Shown here in pieces: positions 1 to 7,553 of a stretch of 64,000 nt of DNA (positions are counted from its first letter, which is position 1; every line of letters starts with the position of its first letter). The stretch spans positions 248,001 through 312,000 of the forward strand of contig NZ_JARLTC010000005.1 in the NCBI RefSeq assembly GCF_029382225.1. Direction: 5' to 3'. Under the pieces are notes generated by a model that had not been told where the DNA came from, made no database searches, and was given only the letters and a program-made list of their open reading frames with translations. The position numbers were made by a program, and so were the translations under genes. This DNA comes from Spongiactinospora sp. TRM90649 (GTDB lineage Bacteria > Actinomycetota > Actinomycetes > Streptosporangiales > Streptosporangiaceae).

Positions 1-972
1 GGGCCGCGCCTGCCGTACCTGCTGAAGGTGCTGGCTGCGGAGACGCCGCTGTCGCTGCAGGTCCACCCGACCCCGGCGCAGGCACGGGAGGGGTACGCGG
101 CCGAGGACCTCGCGGGGATCCCGGTGGACGCCCCCCACCGCAACTACCGCGACCCGTACGCCAAGCCCGAGCTCCTGTGCGCGCTGGAGCCCTTCGAGGC
201 GCTGTGCGGGTTCCGCGACCCGGCCGCGTCGGCCGCCCTGCTCGCCGAACTGGGGGTGGCCGCGCTGGATCCGTTCGTCGCGGCGCTGCGCGCCGGGGAG
301 ATCCACTCCGTGGTCTCCGGACTGCTCACGCTGCCGCCTGGACGGCGCGAGCCGGTGGTGAACGCGGTCGCGGCGGCGTGCGCGGCAGATGACGAGCTGG
401 CCTGGGCGAGCGACCTGGCGGGGCACTACCCGGGCGACCCGGGGGTGGTGATCGCGCTGCTCATGCACCGGTTGCGCCTCGCTCCGGGCGAGGCCCTGTA
501 CGTGCCCGCCGGGGAGCCGCACAGCTATTTGCGCGGGGTCGGCGTGGAGATCATGAGCGCTTCGGACAACGTGCTGCGCGGCGGGCTCACCGGCAAGCAC
601 ATCGACATCCCCGAGCTGCTGCGGATCCTGTCGCCGGCGGCGGGCGACCCGGTCGTGGTGCGCCCGGTGCGCCATGGTGACGAGGAGGTCTACGAGACCC
701 CGGCGCGCGAGTTCCGCCTGTCCAGGGTCCAGGTGGACGGCGAGGCCGTGCTGCCCGCTTTCGGGCCCTCGGTCTTGCTTGGCATAAGCGGAAAAATCAC
801 GGTTTATGACAACCTGCTATCAACACGCGGTGAATCGCGGCAGAATGGGACTCGGCCCGGTCCGTCCGGGCTCGGTCTCGCGCAGGGCGCCTCGGTGTTC
901 GTCACCGCGGCATCCGGGCCGATTCGCCTCTCAGGTCGCGGCACGGTTTTTCGTGCCTCCGTTCCCTCCTGA
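1..972 (+). CDS. manA: Mannose-6-phosphate isomerase, class I (5' truncated by window edge)
   Basis: Interconverts mannose-6-phosphate and fructose-6-phosphate in the cytoplasm, feeding GDP-mannose and glycan synthesis. The frame is open from base 1, so the true start lies upstream; 323 residues are visible and the N-terminal part of the first cupin is missing. Zinc-site motifs are readable: LSLQVHP near the start (Gln and His ligands), KPELL (Glu ligand) and LYVPAGEPHSYL (His ligand). The C-terminal beta domain is short and its last 60 residues are less typical. The stop at 970-972 is followed by 84 non-coding bases before the next gene. Family assignment is secure from the motifs; the exact N-terminus cannot be seen. 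Confidence 0.92.
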   Translation, partial: GPRLPYLLKVLAAETPLSLQVHPTPAQAREGYAAEDLAGIPVDAPHRNYRDPYAKPELLCALEPFEALCGFRDPAASAALLAELGVAALDPFVAALRAGEIHSVVSGLLTLPPGRREPVVNAVAAACAADDELAWASDLAGHYPGDPGVVIALLMHRLRLAPGEALYVPAGEPHSYLRGVGVEIMSASDNVLRGGLTGKHIDIPELLRILSPAAGDPVVVRPVRHGDEEVYETPAREFRLSRVQVDGEAVLPAFGPSVLLGISGKITVYDNLLSTRGESRQNGTRPGPSGLGLAQGASVFVTAASGPIRLSGRGTVFRASVPS

Positions 973-1056
973 GAGCGTCCGGCATTTGCGCAGGTCGTAG
1001 ACCTCCGGCAGTTTTCTGTACACCAGGGACCGCAAATCCACCTAAAATCCGCCGAT

Positions 1057-1878
1057 GTGAACCAATCTCCCGAGAGGTTGCCGATCCGCGAGCGGTCGCC
1101 GCGGCCGGTGACGGGACGGCACCGCCGTCCGGTCCCCGCCCAGCTACCGCCGAACGCCCCTGCGTTCGTCCTGGCCGTGCCAGGTTCGGGCGACGAGGTG
1201 TCGGCCGAGGTGGCGAGCGCCCTCATCGTGGAGAACCCGCATGTCGACGTCCGGGTGGCGCACCTGGAGGACGGCGCGGAATGCGTGGCCAAGCAGCTCG
1301 CGGAGCTGGCCGACGAGCGCCCAGAGGGCGCGACGGCCGCCGTGGTGGTGCCCCTGGTGACCGGCCCCTACCCCCGGGTCTTCCGGATCATCCGCGAGGC
1401 GGTCGCGCAGAGCGGCGTGCACGTGATCATCACCGATCCGCTCGGACCGCACCCGATGCTCGCCGAGGCCCTGCACGTTCGGCTGGCCGACAAGGGCCTG
1501 GCCAGGGCCGACCGGATGCGGCTGTTCAACATCGGCGCGCCGATGGACGGCGTGATCGTCGCCACGGCGGGCGGCGACGAGGCGGCGCGGGCCGCCGAGA
1601 CCACCGCCGTCCTGCTGGCCGCGCGCCTGGCCGTGCCGGTCGTGGCCGCCGCCATCGACGCGTCGCCGAGCATCGGCGACGCCGCGGAGCGCCTGCACCG
1701 GATCGGGGCCTCCAAGCTGGCCATCGCGCCCTACGTGATCGGGCCGGAGGGCGACCTGGGCAAGGTCGCCACCGCCGCCGAGGCGATCGGCGCCGGGTTC
1801 TCCGAGGCCATCGGCGCGCACTCGGCCGTGGTCCAGCTCGCCGCCAGCAACTACGGCGGCTGCCTGGAGGAGAGCTGA
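1057..1878 (+). CDS. CbiX/SirB-like (sirohydrochlorin chelatase fold) protein, catalytic His absent
   Basis: A 273-residue protein with two tandem halves of the CbiX/SirB chelatase type. After a basic, Pro-rich N-terminus (residues 1-35) come AFVLAVPGSGDE, a VAHLED strand, VVVPLVTGPYPRV, and a second half starting DGVIVATAGGDEAAR. In true chelatases the equivalent positions read HGS and G-x-H, where the two His residues hold the metal. Here they are PGS and GPYP, and the second half has TAGGD, so no catalytic His is visible. Family members insert cobalt or iron into sirohydrochlorin. This copy may be non-catalytic, for example a regulatory or metal-delivery protein. No cobalamin or siroheme gene is adjacent. 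GTG start with no strong ribosome-binding site. Fold call moderate, activity doubtful. Confidence 0.6.
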   Translation: MNQSPERLPIRERSPRPVTGRHRRPVPAQLPPNAPAFVLAVPGSGDEVSAEVASALIVENPHVDVRVAHLEDGAECVAKQLAELADERPEGATAAVVVPLVTGPYPRVFRIIREAVAQSGVHVIITDPLGPHPMLAEALHVRLADKGLARADRMRLFNIGAPMDGVIVATAGGDEAARAAETTAVLLAARLAVPVVAAAIDASPSIGDAAERLHRIGASKLAIAPYVIGPEGDLGKVATAAEAIGAGFSEAIGAHSAVVQLAASNYGGCLEES

Positions 1879-1882
1879 CCCG

Positions 1883-1923
1883 CCGATCTAGCCACAGGTC
1901 TCGCTACCGATCTGGCTACAGGG
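1883..1923. repeat. Imperfect 17-bp direct repeat between convergent genes
   Basis: CCGATCTAGCCACAGGT at 1883-1899 recurs as CCGATCTGGCTACAGGG at 1907-1923, a 24-bp period. The TAGCCA and TGGCTA parts can also pair as a short hairpin. It sits at the junction of two convergent genes and covers the last codon of the minus-strand gene, so a weak terminator or a small tandem duplication are both possible. Confidence 0.4.
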
Positions 1924-2971
1924 GCACCGCGAAGAGCGCGCGTCTGCCCCGGAACTCGGTCACGCTCCACAGCGTGCCCTGCTCGCGCCAGCAGGTGAGG
2001 TCTTCCGGGCCGATCGGATAAGACCTGCTGACCGGTTCGCCCTCGGGCGCGGTCACGATCAGTGAGCCGTTGGCCGACGCGCCGCGCCCCCGGCTGAAGT
2101 ACCAGCGTCCCGCGTGGGACAGCGCGCCCTGGATGCCCGCGTCGGGCGCGGTGTAGGCGTCCACCGGCTCGGCCTCGCCGCCGGTCTCGGCCAGGGTCTC
2201 GCCGTCGAGCGCCCACCGCGCCACGCGCCCGGTCTCGCCGGGATCGTCGGTGTACTCCCCGGAAAGCAGCAGGTCGCGCTCGCCGCTGCGGTCGAGCGTG
2301 ACGTAGGAGAACCGCGCCGAACCGGGGTCCACCTGCCAGGAGTCGGTCTGCGGCAGCACGTAGCGGTAGCCGAAGGCGTGCGCCCGGCCGTCGTGGAAGC
2401 CGATCTTCTCGGGGTCGCCGACGTCGTCGCGCCCGGTGCGCATGTCGAGGAACCTCGCGAGGTCGAAGACGCGCAGCCCGTTCTCGGTGTCGGCGACGTA
2501 GAGCCGCCCGGCGTACCAGACGATGCCGCCCGCGTGGACGGGCACCGGGCCGAACGAGCCGTCGGGCCTCACCTCGACGAGCAGGACGTGCCGATAGCGC
2601 AGCGAGGCGGTGTCGAGGAAGCTGACCCGCGCGCCGCGCTCACCCGAGGGCGGCCGCCAGTACCAGCTCACCGCGAACGCGGGGGTGGCGAACCCGCCGT
2701 CGGACGCGCAGGTGACGCCCTGCGGGTACCAGTCGGCGGTGTCGTCGTCGGCGGGGTCGAAGGTGTACCAGTCTGCCGGCTTCGGCTTCATGCCGGCGAA
2801 CGCCTTGGTGGCCGGCCGCCTGGCCGCCCGCCGGTTGGCGCCGGCGAGGACCGCTTCGAGCCCGGCCCGCCGGAGTTCGCGTTCGAGCGCGTCGGCCCCG
2901 GCGGCGTGGTCGCCCGTGGCCCGCCGCAGCGTGAACGGCGCGGGGTCCGCCGTTCTCATGCCCGTAGTCAT
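1916..2971 (-). CDS. Hypothetical protein, probable beta-propeller-like fold
   Basis: A 351-residue protein with no family I can name. The start is set at ATG 2971 because AAGGG lies 6-8 bases upstream; a longer reading to 2998 has no such site. The N-terminus is Arg/Ala-rich. From residue about 70 there is a run of strand-turn segments rich in Trp, Tyr and Asp-Gly (WYWRPPSGERGARVSFLD, VWYAGRLYVADTENGLRVFDL, WYFSRGRGASANGS), which looks like a repeated-blade beta structure. No signal peptide or lipobox is evident with the chosen start. It is convergent with the CbiX-like gene and is followed upstream by a separate minus-strand ligase gene 67 bases away. Function unknown. Confidence 0.7.
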   Translation of the reverse strand: MTTGMRTADPAPFTLRRATGDHAAGADALERELRRAGLEAVLAGANRRAARRPATKAFAGMKPKPADWYTFDPADDDTADWYPQGVTCASDGGFATPAFAVSWYWRPPSGERGARVSFLDTASLRYRHVLLVEVRPDGSFGPVPVHAGGIVWYAGRLYVADTENGLRVFDLARFLDMRTGRDDVGDPEKIGFHDGRAHAFGYRYVLPQTDSWQVDPGSARFSYVTLDRSGERDLLLSGEYTDDPGETGRVARWALDGETLAETGGEAEPVDAYTAPDAGIQGALSHAGRWYFSRGRGASANGSLIVTAPEGEPVSRSYPIGPEDLTCWREQGTLWSVTEFRGRRALFAVPL

Positions 2972-3038
2972 CTGACGCCCTTCCGTCACCACGGACACTA
3001 CCCGGCTTACGGGTGTGACTCACGGGATGGCAAAGAAC

Positions 3039-4505
3039 TCATGTTGACATATCCGGCCAAGTGTGGACAGGCTGGTCGGTGAACGCCAGCTCCCGGTAAC
3101 GGCCGATCATTCGCTCCCAGGCTCCGGGGGTGTCGCGCAGCGCCGCCATCGCGCGCCGCTGCCAGGCCGCCCCGGTGCGGCGGCGCTCGATCCGCTCGCG
3201 GACGATCTCCATGGCCCTGTCGATCTCCGCACGGTCCACCTCCGCCCGCTCCAGCCCCTCCGCCGCGAGCGGCAGCAGGCTCAGGGCCAGCTCAGAGGCG
3301 CGCGTCTCGCCGCCCACGCCCGGCCAGGTCATCGGCGCGTCCAGCCCCAGCGTGGCGGCGCGGTAGAAGTTGCGGTACGCCGCCGCGAACGGCAGCTCGT
3401 CGGTCCAGCCGGGACGGTCGGCCATGGCCAGCGTCAGCCCGACCAGGAACGCCGCGTTGGCCGCCATGTCGGCGGCGGTGGGGCCGGCGGGCAGCGCGCG
3501 CATCTCGACCCGCAGGTGACCGCCGTCCGCCGGGTCGTAGACCGGCCGGTTCCACTGCCACACGGTGCCCTGGTGCATGCGCAGCTCGGCGAGACCGGGC
3601 AGACCGCCCTCCTTGACGATGGCCAGCGGGTCCTCCTCGTCGCCGAGCACGGGGACCAGCGGCTCGTAGTCGCGGACGTATCGCGCGAACAGTTCCTCCG
3701 CCCCGCCCGAGGACCACTCGGAGCCGAACGCCACCCGGCCGTCCCTGCGCCAGCGCCGTTCGATGTCGCGGTCGTCGGCCGATTTCTCGAACAGCGCGAT
3801 CCTGGTCTCCTCCCACAGCTCCCGGCCCAGGAAGAACGGCGAGTTGCCGGACGCCGCGAGCACCGGGGCGATGGCGAGCTGCGCCGCGTTGTAGACCCGG
3901 TCGAACCTCGCGGGCTCGGTGCGCACGTGGACCTGCCACGAGGTGTTGGCGCTCTCCAGGATGACGTCCTCAACCTGCAGTTCCAGGCGTTCGGCGCCGT
4001 GGATGCTGACCCGGAACGGCTCGGGGCGCAGCCGCCGGATGCCCCGGCTGAGCGCGCGGTAGCGGTGCTCGTCGCTCATGGCGTCGCGGGTGAAGTCGGA
4101 CTCGGACAGCGTGGGCAGGATGCCGATGGCCACCACCCCGCCGCCCTGGGTCGCGGCGGCCCCGTCGACCGCCGCGACCATCTCCCTGATCTCGCCGTCC
4201 AGCGCGGAGAACGGCCGGCCGGCCAGCGGCACCGGGGTCAGGTTGATCTCCAGGTTGAACCGGCCGAGTTCCAGCACGACCCGGTCGTCGCCGAGTGCCG
4301 CGCGGACCTCCTCGTTGCGCGGTAGCGGCCCGCCGTCCGGTCTCACCAGGAACAGCTCCAGCTCGGCCCCGACGCTGCCGGGGCCGACGCCGAAGCCCGG
4401 CCTGGCGAGCAGCTCGCGCAGGGCGGCGAGCGATGCCTCAAGCCGCTCGCCGAACCTGGCGAACTCCCGCTCGGAGAAGCTCTCCCTGTCGACTTCCTGC
4501 CCCAT
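3039..4505 (-). CDS. Glutamate-cysteine ligase family 2 (GCS2)-type carboxylate-amine ligase
   Basis: A 488-residue member of the GCS2 family, ATP-dependent ligases that join the gamma-carboxyl of glutamate or a similar acid to an amine or amino acid. Visible hallmarks are GAELELFLV near residue 46, ELGRFNLEINLTPVPL near 80, SANTSWQVHVRTEP near 183 with the following NAAQLAIAP helix, and the metal/ATP-binding HLRVEMRALPAGPT near 330. Members make gamma-glutamylcysteine (EgtA in ergothioneine synthesis) or unknown gamma-glutamyl products. No egt genes are adjacent, so the substrate is open. The ATG at 4505 has no ideal ribosome-binding site. Flanks are a minus-strand hypothetical gene and a minus-strand SDR, with gaps of 67-83 bases. 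Confidence 0.78.
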   Translation of the reverse strand: MGQEVDRESFSEREFARFGERLEASLAALRELLARPGFGVGPGSVGAELELFLVRPDGGPLPRNEEVRAALGDDRVVLELGRFNLEINLTPVPLAGRPFSALDGEIREMVAAVDGAAATQGGGVVAIGILPTLSESDFTRDAMSDEHRYRALSRGIRRLRPEPFRVSIHGAERLELQVEDVILESANTSWQVHVRTEPARFDRVYNAAQLAIAPVLAASGNSPFFLGRELWEETRIALFEKSADDRDIERRWRRDGRVAFGSEWSSGGAEELFARYVRDYEPLVPVLGDEEDPLAIVKEGGLPGLAELRMHQGTVWQWNRPVYDPADGGHLRVEMRALPAGPTAADMAANAAFLVGLTLAMADRPGWTDELPFAAAYRNFYRAATLGLDAPMTWPGVGGETRASELALSLLPLAAEGLERAEVDRAEIDRAMEIVRERIERRRTGAAWQRRAMAALRDTPGAWERMIGRYRELAFTDQPVHTWPDMST

Positions 4506-4588
4506 CCGCCCGGCTCCTCAAGGTCGGTGTCACTGAATAACCCACCTCCTGTCCCGTCCGGCCGGATCCACACATCAGCGCGGCGGAA

Positions 4589-5305
4589 TCACCAGGGCAG
4601 CGGACCGGTGTCCTGGGAGTAGGCCCCCGTGGGGCCGTCGTCGCCGATCAGGGCCAGGCGAACCGGCTCGACCGCGCCCTGGGCCGGGGTGCGGTGCCCG
4701 CTGTGCCCGTTGAGGTCGGTCGCGCAGTAGCCGGGGCAGACCGCGTTGACCTTGATCCGGCTGCCCGCGAGGTATTTGGCCATCGAGACGGTGATCATGT
4801 TGACCGCCGACTTGGAGGAGTTGTAGGCGGCGTAGTTGTGCGGGTACGTGGTGCTCGCCGGGTCGGTCGCGAGCGCGAACGATCCCAGCTCGCTGCTGAC
4901 GTTGACGATCCTCGCGCTCTGTGACGCGCGCAACAGCGGCAGCATCGCCTGCGTGACGGTCATCAGCCCGAAGACGTTGGTCTCGTAGGTTCTCCGCATC
5001 GCGTCCACGGCACCGGGGTCGGTGAGGGGATCGCCCTCCTCCAGCATGATCCCGGCGTTGTTGACCAGGATGTCGAGCCCGCCGTACCGGGCCTCGATCC
5101 ACTTCGCCGCGGCGGCCGCCGACTCCTGGTCGGTCACGTCGAGCCGGACGTGGACCGTTCCCAGCTCTTCCGCGGCCTTCCTGCCGCGCTCCTCGCTCCT
5201 CGCTCCGATGATCGCCGTGACCCCCTCCTTTCCGAACCGCTTGACGATCTCGTATCCGATTCCCTTGTTCGCGCCCGTGACGAGCGCTGTGCGTACGGTT
5301 GTCAT
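4589..5305 (-). CDS. SDR family NAD(P)-dependent oxidoreductase
   Basis: A classical short-chain dehydrogenase of 238 residues. The cofactor motif TGANKGIG starts at residue 10, NNAG is near 87, the catalytic Ser lies in IVNVSSELG, and the catalytic pair is YAAYNSSK (Tyr and Lys). The substrate cannot be read from sequence. Transcribed divergently from an MmyB-like XRE regulator with 114 bases between start codons. That pairing of an SDR with a divergent MmyB-type repressor is common in actinomycetes and suggests the regulator controls this gene. The C-terminus ends with GAYSQDTGPLPW, typical of carbonyl reductase-like SDRs. Confidence 0.88.
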   Translation of the reverse strand: MTTVRTALVTGANKGIGYEIVKRFGKEGVTAIIGARSEERGRKAAEELGTVHVRLDVTDQESAAAAAKWIEARYGGLDILVNNAGIMLEEGDPLTDPGAVDAMRRTYETNVFGLMTVTQAMLPLLRASQSARIVNVSSELGSFALATDPASTTYPHNYAAYNSSKSAVNMITVSMAKYLAGSRIKVNAVCPGYCATDLNGHSGHRTPAQGAVEPVRLALIGDDGPTGAYSQDTGPLPW

Positions 5306-5322
5306 GGGTTACAGGCTGTCGT

Positions 5323-5332
5323 GGCACGTGCC
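5323..5332. promoter_or_regulatory. 10-bp palindrome in the SDR/XRE divergent promoter
   Basis: GGCACGTGCC is a perfect palindrome 18 bases upstream of the SDR start and 88 bases from the regulator start. It is the best operator candidate in this 114-base shared promoter, but a 10-bp GC palindrome has weak significance. Confidence 0.3.
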
Positions 5333-5419
5333 GCCGTGGGAGGGACTCGCCCAGGCTGGGATTCCCGATACCACCCAAGAACGCGGCACCAGTCACGGCA
5401 TATCGGTCATGCTGGATAA

Positions 5420-6253
5420 ATGGACAGGAGACAACTGGCCGAGTTCCTGCGCAGCCGCCGCGCCCGCGTGACGCCGCGCGAGGTCGGGCTGCCGGACGGC
5501 GGGCGCCGCCGCACCCCCGGCCTGCGCCGTCAGGAGGTCGCCCAGCTCGCCGGGATGTCGATCGACTACTACATCCGGCTGGAACAGGGCAGGGGCCCGA
5601 ATCCGTCGCGACAGGTGCTCGGCGCGCTGGCCCGGGCGCTGATGCTCTCGGCCGACGAGCGGGCGCACCTGTTCCACCTGTCCGGCGACTCGATCCCCCC
5701 GTCCGCCGCGCATGCCGCGCCCGCCCGGGTGCCCGAGGCGGTGCGCGCCCTGCTGGACAGCCTGGAGGACGTGCCCGCCTACGTCCTAGACGTCAAGTAC
5801 GACATTCTCGCCTGGAACCGCATGGCCGAGCTGATCATGGGCGAGCTCGGCGCGCCCGGAGCCGAGCGGAACGTGATCCGCCAGGTCTTCGTCGGCCCGC
5901 AGCCGTTCGCGTTCGTCAGCCACGGGGAGGAGCGCTGCGGCTTCGCCCGCACCGCGGTGGCCGACCTGCGGGCGAGCGCGGCCCGCTATCCGCACGACCC
6001 GGGCATCCGGGCCCTGGTCGCCGAGATGCTGGCGCTCAGCCCCGAGTTCTCCGAGCTGTGGTCGCGGCACGAGGTCGCGGTGCGCACGGACCAGCGCAAG
6101 CTCGCCTACCACCCGGACGTCGGCGAGTTCCAGTTGATCTGCCAGGTCCTGCACATGCCCGACCGCGACCAGCGAGTGGTCTTCTACACCGAGCTGCCCG
6201 GCGAGGGCCACGGGGGCGTCCTGCGGCTGCTCAGGGCCCGGCACGCGGTCTGA
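5420..6253 (+). CDS. MmyB-like XRE-family transcriptional regulator
   Basis: A 277-residue DNA-binding protein. The N-terminal helix-turn-helix spans about residues 5-75 and contains RTPGLRRQEVAQLAGMSIDYY and the LEQGRGPNPSRQVL recognition stretch. The C-terminal MmyB-like ligand-binding domain (about 105-270) is PAS-like, with YVLDVKYDILAWNRMAELI and the usual AWNR. Members regulate a divergently transcribed oxidoreductase and may bind a small hydrophobic ligand. It faces the SDR gene. The start ATG at 5420 has no ribosome-binding site, so a leaderless message is possible. It converges with a methyltransferase gene 13 bases after its stop. Confidence 0.88.
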   Translation: MDRRQLAEFLRSRRARVTPREVGLPDGGRRRTPGLRRQEVAQLAGMSIDYYIRLEQGRGPNPSRQVLGALARALMLSADERAHLFHLSGDSIPPSAAHAAPARVPEAVRALLDSLEDVPAYVLDVKYDILAWNRMAELIMGELGAPGAERNVIRQVFVGPQPFAFVSHGEERCGFARTAVADLRASAARYPHDPGIRALVAEMLALSPEFSELWSRHEVAVRTDQRKLAYHPDVGEFQLICQVLHMPDRDQRVVFYTELPGEGHGGVLRLLRARHAV

Positions 6254-6266
6254 CCCGGCGGGGGGC

Positions 6267-7352
6267 TCACGGCAGGCGCAGGACCCCGAGCCCGGCCCCC
6301 CAGCGGCCGATCGCCGTCTCGTCGGCGAAGGCCAGGGCACGCAGCATGTTGCCGCCGTCGGTGGCGGCGATCGTCCGCCGCAGCCGTTCGTCCATGCGGG
6401 CGGGCATGCGGGCCGTCCCTGACTCCAGCGCGTCGCCGTAGAACGGCGTGAAGGCCACCCCCGCGAAGCCGGTGCGCCGCAGCAGGGCGGGCATCGTGCG
6501 CGCGGAGTAGAACATCAGGTGGTTCTTGGTGAACCCGCTCCACGCGGGGCCGTGCGCCTTGAGCAGGAGCGACCCGGCGTTGACGGTGAACACCAGCAGC
6601 ACGCCGCCGGGCGCGAGCAGACGGCGCAGCCGCGCGAACTCGTCCAGCGGGCGGGGCAGGTGCGCCAGCACCGACCACAGCGTGATCACGTCGAACCCGC
6701 CGGCGGCGACCTCCGGCACGTCCTCAGGTGAGCCGTGGTAGGCGACGGCCGAGGACAGGCGCGCGTTGGCCTGGACGACGGAGTCCGGGGACAGGTCCAC
6801 GCCGTAGGCCTCGAAGCCCAGTTCCTCGGCCACTTCGAGGAAGAGGCCGGCGCCGCAGCCGAAGTCGAGGAGCCTGCGCTTGCGTCCGCCGGCGAAGACG
6901 GGCGCGAAGGCGTCCATGGTGAGCCGGTAGCGAAGCCGGCGACCGGCCGCGTAGTCGCCGGTCAGGAAGCCGCTGTAGCCGGTGGCGTAGAGGTCGCCCA
7001 GGCGCTCGGGGCGCACGTTGGGGTTGCGGTAGAGGAAGCCGCACGAGGGGCAGCGCACGACGCGGTAGGTCCAGGGCTGCGTGCCGTCCTCGCGGGCCCC
7101 GGTGGGCGAGAACAGCGGCTGCTGACGTGACTCACCGCACAGGTGGCAGGTGATGAACTCCTCGATGGGGCCGAGCGGCACCCGCTCGGCGTAGCGTTCC
7201 AGGGGGATGATCGGCGAGCGGCGCAGCAGCAGTCGCCAGCCCAGTTCCCGCGCCTGACGCTCGCCCGGCCTGACGTAGATGCGCTGGCCCCAGGGGACCG
7301 CATCAAAGCGGGAACCGAACGCAATTCGGGCAATGGCCTGTTTTGCCGACAT
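6267..7352 (-). CDS. Class I SAM-dependent methyltransferase with N-terminal zinc ribbon
   Basis: A 361-residue cytoplasmic enzyme. Residues about 65-110 carry a C-x2-C...C-x2-C zinc ribbon (CHLC and CPSC), followed by a GYSGFLTGDY linker. The Rossmann methyltransferase domain has motif I LLDFGCGAGLFLEVA near residue 160, the acidic GVDLSPDSV, and FDVITLWSVLAHLPRP as the post-I region. This layout matches methyltransferases that act on sugars or lipid-linked glycans, but no sugar genes are adjacent. The start is placed at ATG 7352 because GAGGTG lies 7 bases upstream; the GTG five codons earlier has no such site. Convergent with the XRE regulator. Substrate unknown. Confidence 0.83.
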   Translation of the reverse strand: MSAKQAIARIAFGSRFDAVPWGQRIYVRPGERQARELGWRLLLRRSPIIPLERYAERVPLGPIEEFITCHLCGESRQQPLFSPTGAREDGTQPWTYRVVRCPSCGFLYRNPNVRPERLGDLYATGYSGFLTGDYAAGRRLRYRLTMDAFAPVFAGGRKRRLLDFGCGAGLFLEVAEELGFEAYGVDLSPDSVVQANARLSSAVAYHGSPEDVPEVAAGGFDVITLWSVLAHLPRPLDEFARLRRLLAPGGVLLVFTVNAGSLLLKAHGPAWSGFTKNHLMFYSARTMPALLRRTGFAGVAFTPFYGDALESGTARMPARMDERLRRTIAATDGGNMLRALAFADETAIGRWGAGLGVLRLP

Positions 7353-7553
7353 CTTCTCGCACCTCACTTCGAGGACGCTCGCCCTCGTTACTTGACGTCA
7401 CTACCGCCACAAGCCAGGCACGACGCTCAAAAAGTATTTGGCTGGTTCATGCCCTAAAGCACCCCCGGCATTTTCGGCGCGTCACCCGGAGTTTCCGGAA
7501 GCGACCGTTAAGGTGGCCTTGTCCCCCGAAATCAGCGCGTCTTGGGGGGCTTC

